From: Fratercula arctica
Lineage: Eukaryota; Chordata; Aves; Charadriiformes; Alcidae
Assembly (NCBI GenBank): GCA_947846985.1
Contig: CANTUZ010000007.1
Location: 32,492,355-32,556,354 of the forward strand
DNA: 64,000 nucleotides
Reading direction: 5' to 3'
A program made the translations under genes and the position numbers. Of the stretch, positions 49,184 to 61,547 are shown in pieces. The first letter of the stretch is position 1. Every line of letters starts with the position of its first letter. The notes under the pieces are model-generated. The model was not told the origin of the DNA and did no database searches. It saw only the letters and a program-made list of their open reading frames with translations.

Positions 49184-52100
49184 TTGCCCTGGAAGCCGTC
49201 TGCCACAAGGATTTGGTTGCTCCCACTCTCACTGCTGAAGGCAAGTGGTTGGTAGTGCTGCTGGAGACAGTGGAGCTCAGCTCACCGTCACTGTTGCAAA
49301 GAGACAAGCAACCGTTCCACCTCACCCTGACTCTCCTCCCTGGTCCATTAGTTTCCAGCTGGGAGACTCTGCTGAAGAATCACACCCTTTGGCACCATGT
49401 GCCCAAGCAGGCAGAGGCTTCTCCTGCAGATGCTTCCCTTAAGAAGTGCATCCTGCACCCTCAGACCAACTGCACATCTGTGCATGCTTGAGAAAGAGAC
49501 AAGTTGCATTTGAGTCCTAAATCTTGGCATATTTTGGCTGCCGGTCTCTCAGAAACCCTTCTTGGAGGGGGAAAAACAAAATAAAAAATCTTCACTGCTG
49601 TTAGACCAGCCAGGCTTTGATGGAACAGGTCACAGGCAAAACAGGTCCATCCAGAACTGGACCCATCTTACAGTGGGCTTCACTGGATTTCTCATCTGTA
49701 GTCCCACAGAGAGAGCAATAACATTATTGATAACCACAGTTTCCATTTGATAAACCAAGCAATGCAACCAGCTTTCTAATGCTAAATACAGAGCTGCAGC
49801 GTTGTGATGGATGGAGGTCACCTGTACTGGAAGGATAAATTTCAACAATTGCTTAAAGCTTCTTCCTATAATAAGGGCTAACAGGAAAAGTTACCTTCAT
49901 CTCTCTTCCCTACTTGAAAAGGGCACTGAAAATTGAGTGAGCTTGCTTAGAAAAGTTGGACAGACAGAAAAATAAAAAGTTATTTGCAACAGTGTCAGAT
50001 GTATTAATAATATAGGAAAAAAAACATATTGGGCCAAATTTCTCCACTGTGGAGTTTCATTTAAGTTGATGATGTTTCAACGGGGATGAATTTGGTCCAA
50101 AGAACACATGCAATTAACATATGGAGGCCCCGGGCTGTTGCTAGACTGATCGATGGCCTACTTGTTTCTCTTCAGCTGCCTAAACGACACCAAAATTGAG
50201 CTGCCAATAACAAGCTGGCGACCTACTTTTCTGCTGCAAAGTCAGAACCCAACATCACGCAGACACAGATCCTGGGTTTCTCGCTACCATGTGAGCAGGA
50301 GGAGGAGAAACTTTGGGAGACAGGAGAGACGCAGTGATACACTCTAGGAGTGACTTCTTTCTACTTTACCATGGTTAATTTGAATTTACACTGTGCCTTT
50401 ACCATGCTTGCTGACTTCAAAGCAAAGCAACGCTCCTCTCGTTAGAGTGGTCTTCTAGCAAACTAAGCTTTTTAAACTTGGTGACACTTTTCCCTTTGTA
50501 TATTTAAAAAATAAACAAAACAGCAGGACAGACACTTGGAGGACAGATATCCCACAAGGGTTTCTCCATCTTTATTCCATAGTTCAATTCTACAGGGTCT
50601 GGGATGGGGATGACAGGAAGAGGTGAGGAGGTAGGATCCCTTGTTACTCTGAAGAAGGGAGAATACAGTGCTCTTAACTGCAATTAAGAAACCACTCAGC
50701 CAGAACTAAGTGCAGTGGAAGCAGTTCTGAGCCCGGGCTTGCATGCGAAACCATCATATTCACTCTTTCTGCTGAAATATTTGGTGCTGAACTTGGGAGT
50801 TTGAAGACTTGTTCCATGTGGTGACATCGAAAAGGAGGTTTTTGCCAACCTCCCGTTCCCCTCCATCACCATACATTTTGATTTTTGCTATTTTCAGGAG
50901 ACAGGTGAGAAAGTTAGTATTCGCTTGCATTTACTTTAAGCCAAAAATGAAACGTTTGTCTTGGATGGAAAAAAAGACCTGCCACATGGAGCTCAATAAC
51001 CCTGTCTGGAAAATGTTTTTGTGTGTAGAATCAATATCTACTTGTTAATGGAACCAGAAATAAACAGCAGAGTTGGGACAGCATCTGAGGAAGGTCAATG
51101 GAGAGGATAACATTAAAATATGCTCCATTTTTTGAATAAAGTTAACTTATAAAATCAAGACCTTAAGGACTAAGCAACAGCTAAAAGGTGAAGTGAAAAG
51201 ACAATGCATCATACTTATTTACCTTAACTGCTCACCAAACCTCTGTCTGAACAGAGCATAACACACTGCGGTTCTTAAGGAAAGTAAATGTTAACAGAGA
51301 GGAAAAGAGCCTGATCCAGTACCTTGTGCAGAGTTTTTAATGACCCTGCTTCACTTGCTTCTCTGCTCCTTTCCATACTGATGGTTGCAACCCTTCAACA
51401 AGCTCTGCGCAGACGGATCAGTGCAGCCTCTCTCTGCAAAGTGCCTTTGATCCTGCAAAGCTTCGAGCATCTCCTTAAAAGCTGGATTGCCCTTCTTGGC
51501 CCAATTACCAGCTCGCTGTACCTAGACCTGTGCAAGGATAACAAAAGGCTCTTTGCAAATACTTTGGACATCCTATTTCATCACAGTGAGAACCTCGAGG
51601 TTGCTTTTAGGATTTTGAAATTCCTCATTTTTCTGTTTTGCATTGTTTTACCCTAAAGTTCTATGTAAATAAGCTTGCTCCTCCCCTTAAATTCTTACAT
51701 GTATCATTATATATTATATATTAGTTATGAGTTATATATTAGTTATATATATTAGTTATAAATAAATGAAAAGCCAAAGACAAAATGTTTTCCCAAAGTT
51801 CTATGATAACACAATACATGTTGTTCCTCTTGTAATGGCTATTGATGTTATTGAGCCGCTTTTTAATGTGAGTTCCATTTGATCATACATTTATTGACAT
51901 GCTTTCATTTTTTTCTAATGTAATGTGCTTTCACACATTTTTAGGTTTCCAGGCTAGAATCTGATCCCTATAACTGTATTAATGGGTACCTTGGTCCTGC
52001 TGGAATGAAAAGGACTATGAGAAGAACAAAGTATTGTGTAATACAGTAACAGTGACCAGAATTCAGGCTCCTGCAACGAAACTGTTATGTTAAATTAATT

Positions 52101-55100
52101 GCTTTAACTTCTTATAGTCCTTAAACAATGGCAACAAATTATTTTTCTTTACTTACTTTGAGAGGGAAAGATGTGAAATCTTTCTTCTTACCTTACTGAC
52201 ATGTAATTACTTCTAAGTATACTCTAACTCCTCTTTTTCACTATGAATATATGTATCATTTAAAAAACATAAATATTCTAAATTAAATCTCAGTTTCCAT
52301 CACCTCCTGAAATTCATACATCAACCACTGAAATTTATGAAAGAAACTCTGAACAAGCTTATGCCTTATATGAGGGGAAAGAAAAATAATTTGCAGTGCA
52401 TCTTTCAGCTACAGTACCGCAAAGACTTTCCAAATTATCTGGGCCTCAAATCAAGAAATCATTTAAGTATTTACTCAATTATAATCAATCAAGGTTTCAT
52501 AGCTTACAGTTAATAACACAGGAAAATCCTGTGTTGGATTGGGGCCTCCCAGAAATACCCAGCCAGCAGCCCCCCGCAGGGACAGGGCTACCTTTGGCCA
52601 CAGCAGTTCTACCTGTGGTTTCCTGATCTGTGTCAAGAATGAAGAGATTTTCAAATAAATACTTGTTGTGTTTACTGACCTCAGAAAGGCTAAAGTTTCT
52701 TTCTCTATTTCTATACTATGAAAGCTTAATATTTCCAGAAATTATTTAGACGCAGAGACATCGTGTCCATTCTCAGCATGTTTTTGTTTTCTCTTAAAGG
52801 AGAGGATGCCTTTTGATTGTGCATAGTGCCCTAAACAGGTAACTTGATTTTGGAAAATAGCCCACTCTTGTCTCTGTTAATTTTCAAACTTTGCAGCCTC
52901 CCTAGGACCTCCGTAGGCACCGTCAATGCTCCTCCGCATTCCTCCTAGCTATTCACCCACCACCCAAACACGAGCAGCACTGCTCACCCCGCAGCAAGGG
53001 AGCCACGGCTGCCGGCAGCACAGCAGGGATGCTCTCCCCTACACTAGTAATCCTTCAAACATAAGCTGCCCTTCTGTGCCTTCTTTCCAAAAATTATTTT
53101 GGCTCTGACTGTGTTACCACTACTGGCCGACCTGGAACAAGTTTAGTTCTGTAAATCCCCCACTCTTCAAAAACCATGAGTAGATCTAACCCCTTACCTA
53201 CCCGACACCCATTTCCAAGACTTTTTGACTTTGATACTATAGGCAGGATATAGCAATCAATTTTTCACCTCATGTAGTTCTCAGAAGACAAATGATTTCT
53301 GCATCCTTCCCCCCAGGGAACACCTACCTTCTGACTACAGGCAGTCCCAAAAGTAATACAGTGGATTACCCCTGCGGGAGCTCTTGACTTCCTCTGAGGA
53401 AACCCTTTGGTGTGCCATGCTGAACCCTAGGAATTTTGTTTAGAGATAACCCAGATGATTTTTGGGATTACCCAGATGATGTTTTAGTGTTATCATCTTT
53501 TTTTTCCCGCCTCTTTTCCAAGTTTACCTTTTTTCTGCTTACCCTAAAAAAATCTTCCTTTTTGCACAAACCAGCCAACAGAGTTCATTAAAAGCATCCT
53601 GCTCCACAAGCAAATTAATATCCAGGAACCTCTCCAAAAAAGCTAAACCAGGACGGCAGTTTGGTTCCCTCTCCACCCCTCATGCCAAAAAAATTCAGAT
53701 ATACGTCCTCATTTGAGCTGGTTCTGCACTGTAACTGATACAGCTCTCCAACAAAAGCTGTGGGACACACAGAAAAGCTCCTAAAAAGTTACCAGTACAC
53801 TCCATGTAACCAGCTCGTTGTGAAAAGATAAGTGTTAATGATATCTACCTTTGGTATGTAAATATGATATTGCCCACTAACATCAGAACAGCCATTTATT
53901 TACATGCATTGTCTAAAATTTGAAGGAGAAAGCCATTCTCATTTACGCATGTGCAAAATCTCTTTTCCCCCATCAGAATGGAAAGTGCTTATATTTTCAC
54001 ATATAACCACCTTATTTTTCAGTTTCTCCTCCTCAGTGCCTGCATTTTGCATTACATTTTAATAGGCCCAGTGAAGTCTGTGCATAAAACACTGATCTTC
54101 TTTCTGAAGAAGCCAGGACAGAAGAGTACATATTTCCACGCATATGCAATCCTGCAAGCAAACACAGAAAACACATAAGGCAGTTTAGCAAGAAGATTTA
54201 ATCGGAACTGAAATTAAGACCAAGCCCCTCATCACACTTCCCCTGGTGGGAAGGACTGCACTCACAGCTATTCTGAACAGCAGGAATGGAAAAGCCCCTA
54301 AAATTCAAAGCCATAGTGTGAGTTTTTCCTCAGTATATCACTGGCCACAAATATATTGAGAAACTAACTTTGTTTTGCAGTGAGCTGGATGAATTTTGTG
54401 CTGCTCAGCTCATAGGCACCCTACAGAGCCCAGGTAAGAATGGATTTTTAATTTAACATCAGGGACTTCATTCAAAAATCTAGTTTTAACAAGAATTTGA
54501 ACAAAATTACAGTGAGGAAATTCAATATTAATAAGAAAAATTCAATATTGATGAGAAATGAGTAAAGAAGAATAAATCAAAACAAGACATCTCTGTACTC
54601 ATACTCTCATCATCAGCAAGTCGCAGAGAATGTATACAATGCTAGATTTTGTGCTTCATTGCTTAACATTTCACCAACTTGAAAATCACAGATTTATCAC
54701 TGATACCTTGCCTAAATGGAGACAGTTTGGCAAATACTCCCTCCCACATCAATATTAGGAACATCCAAAAGATCCACTTTCTCCTTGCCTTGCACCTACT
54801 CTTTTTCCATACAGCTTCCATATAGTTTCCATACTGCTCTCATTGCAAACACAGCAACCTGGTTACGCTCCCCCACAACGCAGCATTCAGGCAGCAGAGT
54901 TGCAACAGACTGCACTATAGCTTTAAATTTAAAAACTGCCTAATATTCATGGTCTTAAAGAATTCCTATAGGGCAATTCCAGGCTGAGTACCACTTTAAG
55001 CATTTTGGCACAGACTTCTGTTTGTAACTTCTGTCAGTAACAGCTTGAACACTTTGAGCAATTGCTTAAATGACTTGTAAACTAAACGGCCTTTAATATT

Positions 55101-58100
55101 TTTCTTCATCGTTATAACTGGAGAAGCCTGTAACTGTGGCCTCAATAAAACAATTAATACTTGTCCTTCTTGGTAATGTAAAAACTATTTTTCTGACTTA
55201 AACTCCAAATTTTTAATTCCCAGAGACACATCCAGAACTCCCACAATTGCAAATCAGATTAATACTCAGGTGATGAGATTTCTTCCATGAAATAATACTC
55301 TTAATAGTCATTACTTTTTAGGTGATCAAATTAGAGTGAAATCTTTAAATCTGTGCAGAAAATCTCCAGGGCACGGTGCTATACAGCGGGGTCAGTCTAA
55401 GAAATTCAGAGGCTAAGTCCAACCAGAGGAAGTCCCCTTGAACCAACCATGACACGGAAGTTGTTTCTCATTAATTAGGAGCCCAAACCAATAGGACTTC
55501 CAAGGACCCTTCAAACCTTCCTCGTGAGACCACAGCTGAAGATTTTTCCTGTTCTGGCCTTAAGCATTACATATAACAATACTGGAAGGTACTTCATGGT
55601 GTGAGGAACAAACTCCTGCAGAGACCCGCCCTGGAAGGATGAGCGTTGTCACGCCCATGGGTCATCTCAACATTTTTGCAAACCTCCATCCTTTCCTCAG
55701 CTGTGGTCTGACTGCTGGGAAGGTTGAGTGGTTCTCCTTTGCTGCTCTTGGTGCTTGCCCTCATGCTCACACACAGCCTCAGCTGTGGGGGAGGATGGAA
55801 GAAACTCATTTCATTCACCGTCTTCTCCCTGTTTACTCAACTCTTCCAGTCCCCTGACCAAATTGCTACCCACCCACCGGGAAATTACACGAGCCTGGAC
55901 AAACCAAATGCTGAATATTACTGTTGTCATGATAGTTCAGTAATCCCCAAATAAAGCAAAAGACAAAGAGGAAAGTGAATCAGTGTGATTACAGCAAGCA
56001 AACTGCTGTGCCACCTGCATTAAAACTTATGACTGTAAATGTCTTGTAATAAAGCTGTAGTAGACCCAATACACACAAGCTCAATAATTCTTCACCTCAG
56101 ACAGAGGTGTGAGCACATCCTGCCTCCTGAAGATTGTATAATTTCTAGTGATATCATGGATATTTTAATTCAGGGACTTCAACACAGTGTGGCGATCAGT
56201 CCCCATATATTGGCTTACAGAGAACCACACTGCGCTCTCTGGACACCCACACGCTGGTCCCATGCACTGCGACGTGCTCCAAGGGAGGCTGGAGATGCAC
56301 TGTTAGGAGATGTTTACTTTCTCTGAAGTCCTTTATCTGCTGAATGCAGGCTTTGGTTTCTTTTTGTGGAATAAACATAAGCAGGTGGCTACTTCCTAGG
56401 TTGCATTTATTATATAAGAATATTCAATAAATCTGTCTGAAAGCCATTTTAATGCAATGGCATTGCCTGTGATCAGTGACCTGTACTTTATGTTTAATAG
56501 CTGGGCTTGAGTGATGAATGGCTAGCAAAGGGAAGCGGAGTTGTGTTGGCTTCCCTTCTGAACATTCAAACACCACCAGTGCAAATAGCCAGGCATAACA
56601 TTTTACAGTTTAACTTGCACAATTTTTGTATATGCAACATTAAAACTTTCATTTTCTGTTCCAGGAAAGGTTTTTCGTAACTCAACTCACAGGAAAGAAG
56701 AGTAAGAATGAACAGAATCTGTTAATTTCTTTACTTCAAGCCAAGATTTCTTGGATATTAGTTTGCAGTTATGTTCCCTGTTCCGTTAAGTTCACAAATA
56801 TTATTAATTTGAAACAAAGCAGTAATAAAGTTTATGTACACAAGAAGAATGAGAGCAGGTGTGAGTCTGAGCTTTCTCCCACTCTTCTTTGTTAACTTTT
56901 GTTACATCTCAGAGTAGTAATTAATTATTGAAACACCAGCTTTATATGGTTGAGCAATGGACAGAGCCAGTAAATGGTCAGCGTGTCTTTCAAATTTGGC
57001 ACTGGAAAGCAGAAGCGTGTAGTCACTACAGACGGGAAATGAGAACAAAAAATAGCAACACAGCGTATTAACAGGTTATATCATTGCACAAAACAAGAAA
57101 TTTATTGAGGATGATCAAGGAACCCTAAACAGTACATCAGAGCTTACACATCAGCAATATTCTGTGGGTGCATTTCCATCACAGGAAACTCTAAGCATAT
57201 GCTGTGCCTTACAACTCCTGAAACCTGTATGGGGCTTCCTACAGCTGGGTAGAGCAAGGCCTGAGAGTTTGCAGAACAGCCTAATACATGAAAAGCATGA
57301 AAAGTCAATTAGAGCCATATCACGTGTCTTAATGTAAAGTGGAAGAACTTCAGCATTGATGAATAAAACTCCACATTCATAGCAAAACTAGGGTTTCCAG
57401 TCTCACATAAACAGCAGAGGGAAATTAAAGCTTGCAGCCCTCTTTGGGGTTAATTCAGCTGCAATGATGCTACCAAAATAAACATACAAGCCAGCATCGG
57501 CTACCTTGCCAGCACAGCTCACAGACAGAGCAGTTTTACTGAGTTCAGAGCTGCATATTTCAATTTTACATAGCTGGAACTATATTTAGGAAAGAGGCTG
57601 TTTCCACTTACCCTCAAGGAGAAGCAGCATTAATGAGACATGAAAAAGCCCTGTGAGTCTTACTGCTTCTTCTGTGGTTGATTTTAAAGACACAGCTCTT
57701 CCGGTCTCCTGCAGTTATCATTCACCAGTTGAAGTTCCACAGCCCTTTGCTCACCTGGCTTTCAGCATTTAAACAAACATCAATAAATAAAGTCTCAGGA
57801 AAAGCGTCAAGATGCCAGATTGTTTCCAAGATACAGCAATTAACTAGATTGTAACAAGTGACATATTTTTTCTCCCTGAAAGAGACCCCCAAATAAGCAT
57901 CCCAAGCAAAATAAAGTCCTGAAAGAGTCCCAGCACATTTTGTGCAAATTTCAGTAACTCAGCGCAGGACAGCCCTGCTGCTGATTGATGCACAAACCCC
58001 CCCGGCTTGTTCCACTGCATGAGACATTCCTCCAGCCTTTTTGCCTTCCACAGAGCACAGCCCTCAAGTGAACAGAGGATATCTGCAATCCCAATGTGGG

Positions 58101-59980
58101 ACAGGATGGAAGAAAGGTCTGTGGCCTCTTGGGATTCACAGGTCAATACTAAACACTTTTATTTCCACTTAGAAGCCCACAGGCAGCCAGGATGTAGTAC
58201 ATGGTAGTGACAGAGTTTGTTAGCAGCTGGGCACTCATTTACCAAGCAGCTGCTGACCCACACAGCTGATTTATATTCCCAATAGATTGATGGGGTTATC
58301 ACAAATAAATTAACTTAAGAGAGATGCAGGCAGGAATTAAGTGGTGAGATTCTTCTGGTAAAGAAAAATAAAAATAGGTTAATTAAAATCAAATAGCTAT
58401 ATTTTGGAAACCTATATGTAAAACAGGAGCAAAGCAGAAAAAAATAATCAAAATTGTGATTTCATTTATAAACTAGTGGAGAGAAAGCTGGATTTCCCTT
58501 TTCTAGATTTCAACCAGCAGGATATAAGAACATGAATTGATGGAAGCTGTTATTCTGCACACCTGGGCAACCTTTTTCTGGGAAATAATCCTCCCTCCAA
58601 AGAGAGCTGGACTTTGAAATTTATTCGCAAAATGGTTTTAAACTTCTGGAAATCCTGAAGTAAAAGGTACTACAGGAAACCACCACTAGATATCATCACT
58701 TAACTACTTAACAGATACTAAAAAAAATCGTTAATGTTGATCTGGCATATAAAAATCCCTATTACACATCCAGGTAGATTAAGTCACCTTCTATAGGGGC
58801 TTATTTCCCACCACTGACAAAAGAGAGCAGGCTGGGGAATGACATGCTAACTATAGGTCTCGGTTAGTTGGGTAGATTTAACTAAAGAGCCCAGCTTACT
58901 CCAGGGTCCTGGTCCCAGTACCTGATGAGTGTTTCTCTATGGGAACATGGAATGACAACTGGATATGAAAGCAAAAATTCCCTGCCAGTGTTTCTCCTCA
59001 AATTTCAGATTTTCTGGCACGTGGATAAACGTAACTGCCAGCCAGAATTTGGCCTTATGTGTATGACACGTAAAATACAGCACTGCTTTCATTTGTAATA
59101 AAATACATCTGCTGTTCCTCAGCAGTCTGGAAAAGCACACCTTTTAAGTGATTTTTCTTATGTAATTTGAGCTCACTGAGCCATTTTTCCTGATAGTGAA
59201 AATGGGCACAGCTCCAGTGCAACTGATGGAGTTCTAACTCAAATTCAGAATGGGACTAAAAATAGTATCTAAGTGAATAACAAATATTTGTCTCATCTTT
59301 CCAGAAATTACCAGGTTTTGCTCCTAAAATGTATTCTGTAGCAACACTGCAGATATCTTTCTTCCTACAAAGAGGAATGAATTTTGAGAAGTTACTTAGA
59401 TTTTGGATTAAACCAGAGTAACAAATGTTGGGTGGAAAAAAGTATGTAGATGATACTTTTCCATGGGCAAAACTGCATAGCATCAATAACAAAATATAGT
59501 CTGTCGTGCTTTACATTAACAACGTGCACTTACCCACCTCTTCATTTGCACTGCTAAAACATGCACTGCTGTGCGAAGTAGCTACATAAATGAGCTGAAA
59601 ATTAATTTTCCCTTCCCTTCCTCCAAATTGTGCTTTAATTTAAATTCTAAGAACTAAGTCACCTCATGTTTTTCTATTAGACAAACAAAACCCAAAAGCA
59701 TGCCTGCGATGAAGTCACGTATTACCCGTGCAGGTGCTGGATGCATCCTCTCTTCACCGGCATCCATCACAGGGCTGGTTCCAGCACAGCTGCCACCCTG
59801 AACTAAATAACGTTCTCCTCGCGCCACCACCAGGTTGTAATACAGGGCAGAACTACAATAAAGGCTACAGATAACAAGATCCTTCTCGTAACTCTCCCCT
59901 TGAGTCCTACCTCTTCTTCTCCTGTGAGCCTGCGCTGCTCTTACATCTATTACAGTTTCCGGTATCTTGGATGATTCCCC
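49184..59980. other. Intergenic region between exchanger and UPRT
   Basis: Head-to-head spacer between the two divergent genes. It should include the untranslated 5' end and promoter of the exchanger just right of 49183, which I cannot delimit. No coding exon, RNA gene or clear transposon was recognised. The AT-only repeat at 51700-51772 is listed separately. A 110-codon open frame at 51324-51656 has no family features. Confidence 0.55.
51700..51772 (+). repeat. AT-rich imperfect tandem repeat
   Basis: Words of the type TTATATATTAGTTAT recur about three to four times in close succession. Simple low-complexity DNA. Confidence 0.7.
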
Positions 59981-60416
59981 AAAAACCAACCCAAAAACCA
60001 ACCCCCCAAACGCAGACGGACCCCCGCCGTTGTGCCAGCCGGCGGGACGGCACTCAGCCCCTCGCCGGCTGGGCCCCGCGCCTCACAGAGGGGTCTCCAG
60101 GGTCATCCTGCCGGGCAGGGAGCGGCGGCGGGGACAGCCAGGGGGCGGGCGGACCCCCTCAGCCCGACGGCTCCCCTCAGCCTGCCCGCGGCCACCGCCC
60201 CGAGGCGCGAAGAGCGGGAAACCGGCAGCGACACGACGTCACCGCACCGGCAGCAACGCCCCGCCTGCCGTGCCTACGCTCCCGCCGCCGCCTTGACTGA
60301 CGGAGCGGGCAGCCAATAGAGGGCGGGCGGGCCGGCCGGCCGGCGCGCTCCCCCCTGGCTCCCCCCCTCCCACGGCGGCAGAGCCGGCGCGGAGGAGCGG
60401 GGCCGCGCCCCGGCGC

Positions 60417-60706
60417 ATGGAGGCGATGCCCTGCCAGAACCAGCGGCTCGGCCCGCGGCCGCAGGACGAGCAGCCGGCGGCGACAGCGACAGGAGACGGC
60501 GGTGGCTCCCGGCTGATCCGTTTCGCGGAGCCCAGCGAGGACAGCGGCTGCCCCAGCCCAGATAGCAGCAGCAGCAGCAGCAGCAACGGGGTGGCGGCGG
60601 CGGCGGCGGCTGTGGTAACGCCGATCCCCGCAGGGATCGGGCCTCAGCTGAAGCTGCTGCCCATGAACGACCAGCTCCGGGAGCTCCAGACGATCATCAG
60701 GGACAA
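60417..60706 (+). CDS. UPRT: UPRT (uracil phosphoribosyltransferase homologue), exon 1
   Basis: Exon 1 encodes 96 codons plus two bases (phase 2) and ends GGACAA|GTGAGC. The end, IGPQLKLLPMNDQLRELQTI then IRD, is nearly identical to the start of the conserved domain in vertebrate UPRT, and MPCQNQR near the start matches MPCHNQ in human. The middle (residues 17-72) is low-complexity with a seven-Ser run and a six-Ala run. Two in-frame ATGs exist, at 60417 and 60426; the first is used here, although the second aligns with the human MPC. The family resembles enzymes joining uracil and PRPP into UMP, but activity of the vertebrate protein is not established. The phosphoribosyltransferase domain exons lie right of the window. 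Confidence 0.93.
60564..60611 (+). repeat. UPRT: Coding trinucleotide repeats in UPRT exon 1
   Basis: Seven AGC units (60564-60584, serine) followed shortly by five GCG units plus GCT (60594-60611, alanine). Pure codon repeats like these tend to vary in length between individuals and species. They fall in the non-conserved N-terminal region. Confidence 0.9.
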
Positions 60707-60842
60707 GTGAGCGGGGGGGGAGGCCGCGCGGCGGCGGGAAGCGTGGCCTGAGGAGGAGCCGGGGCGGGGCGGGAGGCTGAGGGGACATCGCCGCCCCCCC
60801 TTCCCCTCAGGGAGCCGCGGGGCCGCCGAGCACCGCTGTGGG

Positions 60843-60919
60843 CCGGCCTTCAGCGTCGGCTACCGTGCTCGGCGCAGCCGGAGGCTGCGCCGAGCACGGT
60901 AGCCGGCGCTGGAGGCCGG
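60843..60919 (+). repeat. 37-bp near-perfect inverted repeat (hairpin)
   Basis: Left arm 60843-60879 pairs with right arm 60883-60919 around a three-base loop (GGA). I checked all 37 positions: 35 are Watson-Crick pairs and two (60856/60906 and 60850/60912) are T opposite G, which are G-U wobbles in plus-strand RNA. The inner 23 pairs are perfect. It lies in UPRT intron 1, 137 bp after the donor. Confidence 0.97.
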
Positions 60920-61213
60920 GATGCGACGTCTGCCCTCTGGGTGCAGCCATTTCTGGTGACGCGAGGCCGGCGGGAAGGGGAGGGGAAGGTGGCGGCCGCC
61001 GCCTCGCCTCAGCGACGTGGGGAGGCGGAGAGGGGGGTTGTGTGTGTGTGTGTTCGATATCCAGCTCCTCGTCAGGGCCCGACCGTGATAAAGACCTTAG
61101 TTCGGCGGCTTGTAAAACCCCTTAGAGGTTTTTGCGCTCCCCTGGTGTGAGATGAGGCGGGATTTTTTGCGTACCTGCGCAGCACGGACTGGTCGGAGTT
61201 TGATTGCCACATC

Positions 61214-61547
61214 ATCACAGAATCGTCTACGTTGGAAGGGACCTTTAAGATCCAACCATCAATCTAACACTGCCAAGTCCACGACTAAACCATGTCCCTC
61301 AGCACCACATATACCTGTCTTAAATACCTCCAGGGATGGTGATTCCACCACTGCAGTCCGTTCCAATGCTTGACAACACTTTTTGTGAAGAAATTTTTCC
61401 TAATATCCATCCGAAACGTCCCCTGGCTCAACTTGAGGCCATTTCCTCTTGTCCTATCCCCCTATCTCCCCCTGGGAGAAGAGACCAACCCCCACCTGGC
61501 TACAGCCTCCTTTCAGGGAGTTCTAGAGAGCGGTAAGGTCTCCCCTT
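61214..61547 (-). mobile_element. CR1 LINE 3' fragment
   Basis: Read on the plus strand, the segment starts atcacagaatcgtctacgtt, continues through ctaacactgccaagtcca, taaatacctccagggatggt, cttgaggccatttcctcttg and ends cggtaaggtctcccctt. These are the well-known phrases of the chicken-repeat-1 3' region in reverse complement, so the element's 3' end is at about 61214 and it points left. It is 5'-truncated, as usual, and carries no open reverse transcriptase. It lies antisense in UPRT intron 1 and is the main evidence for an avian source. Confidence 0.92.

Larger units (their letters stand above)
59985..61020 (+). promoter_or_regulatory. UPRT: CpG island and promoter of UPRT
   Basis: The base composition changes abruptly to GC-rich with frequent CpG. 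Within it are CGACGTCA at 60234-60241 (one base from a CRE, TGACGTCA), a CCAAT box at 60313-60317 and adjacent GC boxes (ggcgggcgg, 60321-60329), all within 185 bp upstream of the first ATG. No TATA box is evident. This is the pattern of a broadly expressed housekeeping promoter. The head-to-head arrangement with the exchanger 11 kb away is too far for a shared core promoter. Confidence 0.85.

Noticed and set aside
51324..51656. 110-codon plus-strand open frame in the intergenic region
   Set aside because: Leucine-rich but without a recognisable motif or gene context.
59654..60001. 115-codon minus-strand open frame next to the UPRT island, considered as a divergent gene
   Set aside because: Only the edge is GC-rich, and no family similarity was seen; a non-coding divergent transcript is possible but not supported by sequence.
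60177..60788. 203-codon open frame on the minus strand overlapping UPRT exon 1
   Set aside because: It lies in the CpG island where stop codons are rare, is low-complexity (Arg, Ala, Pro), and runs antisense to a confident exon.
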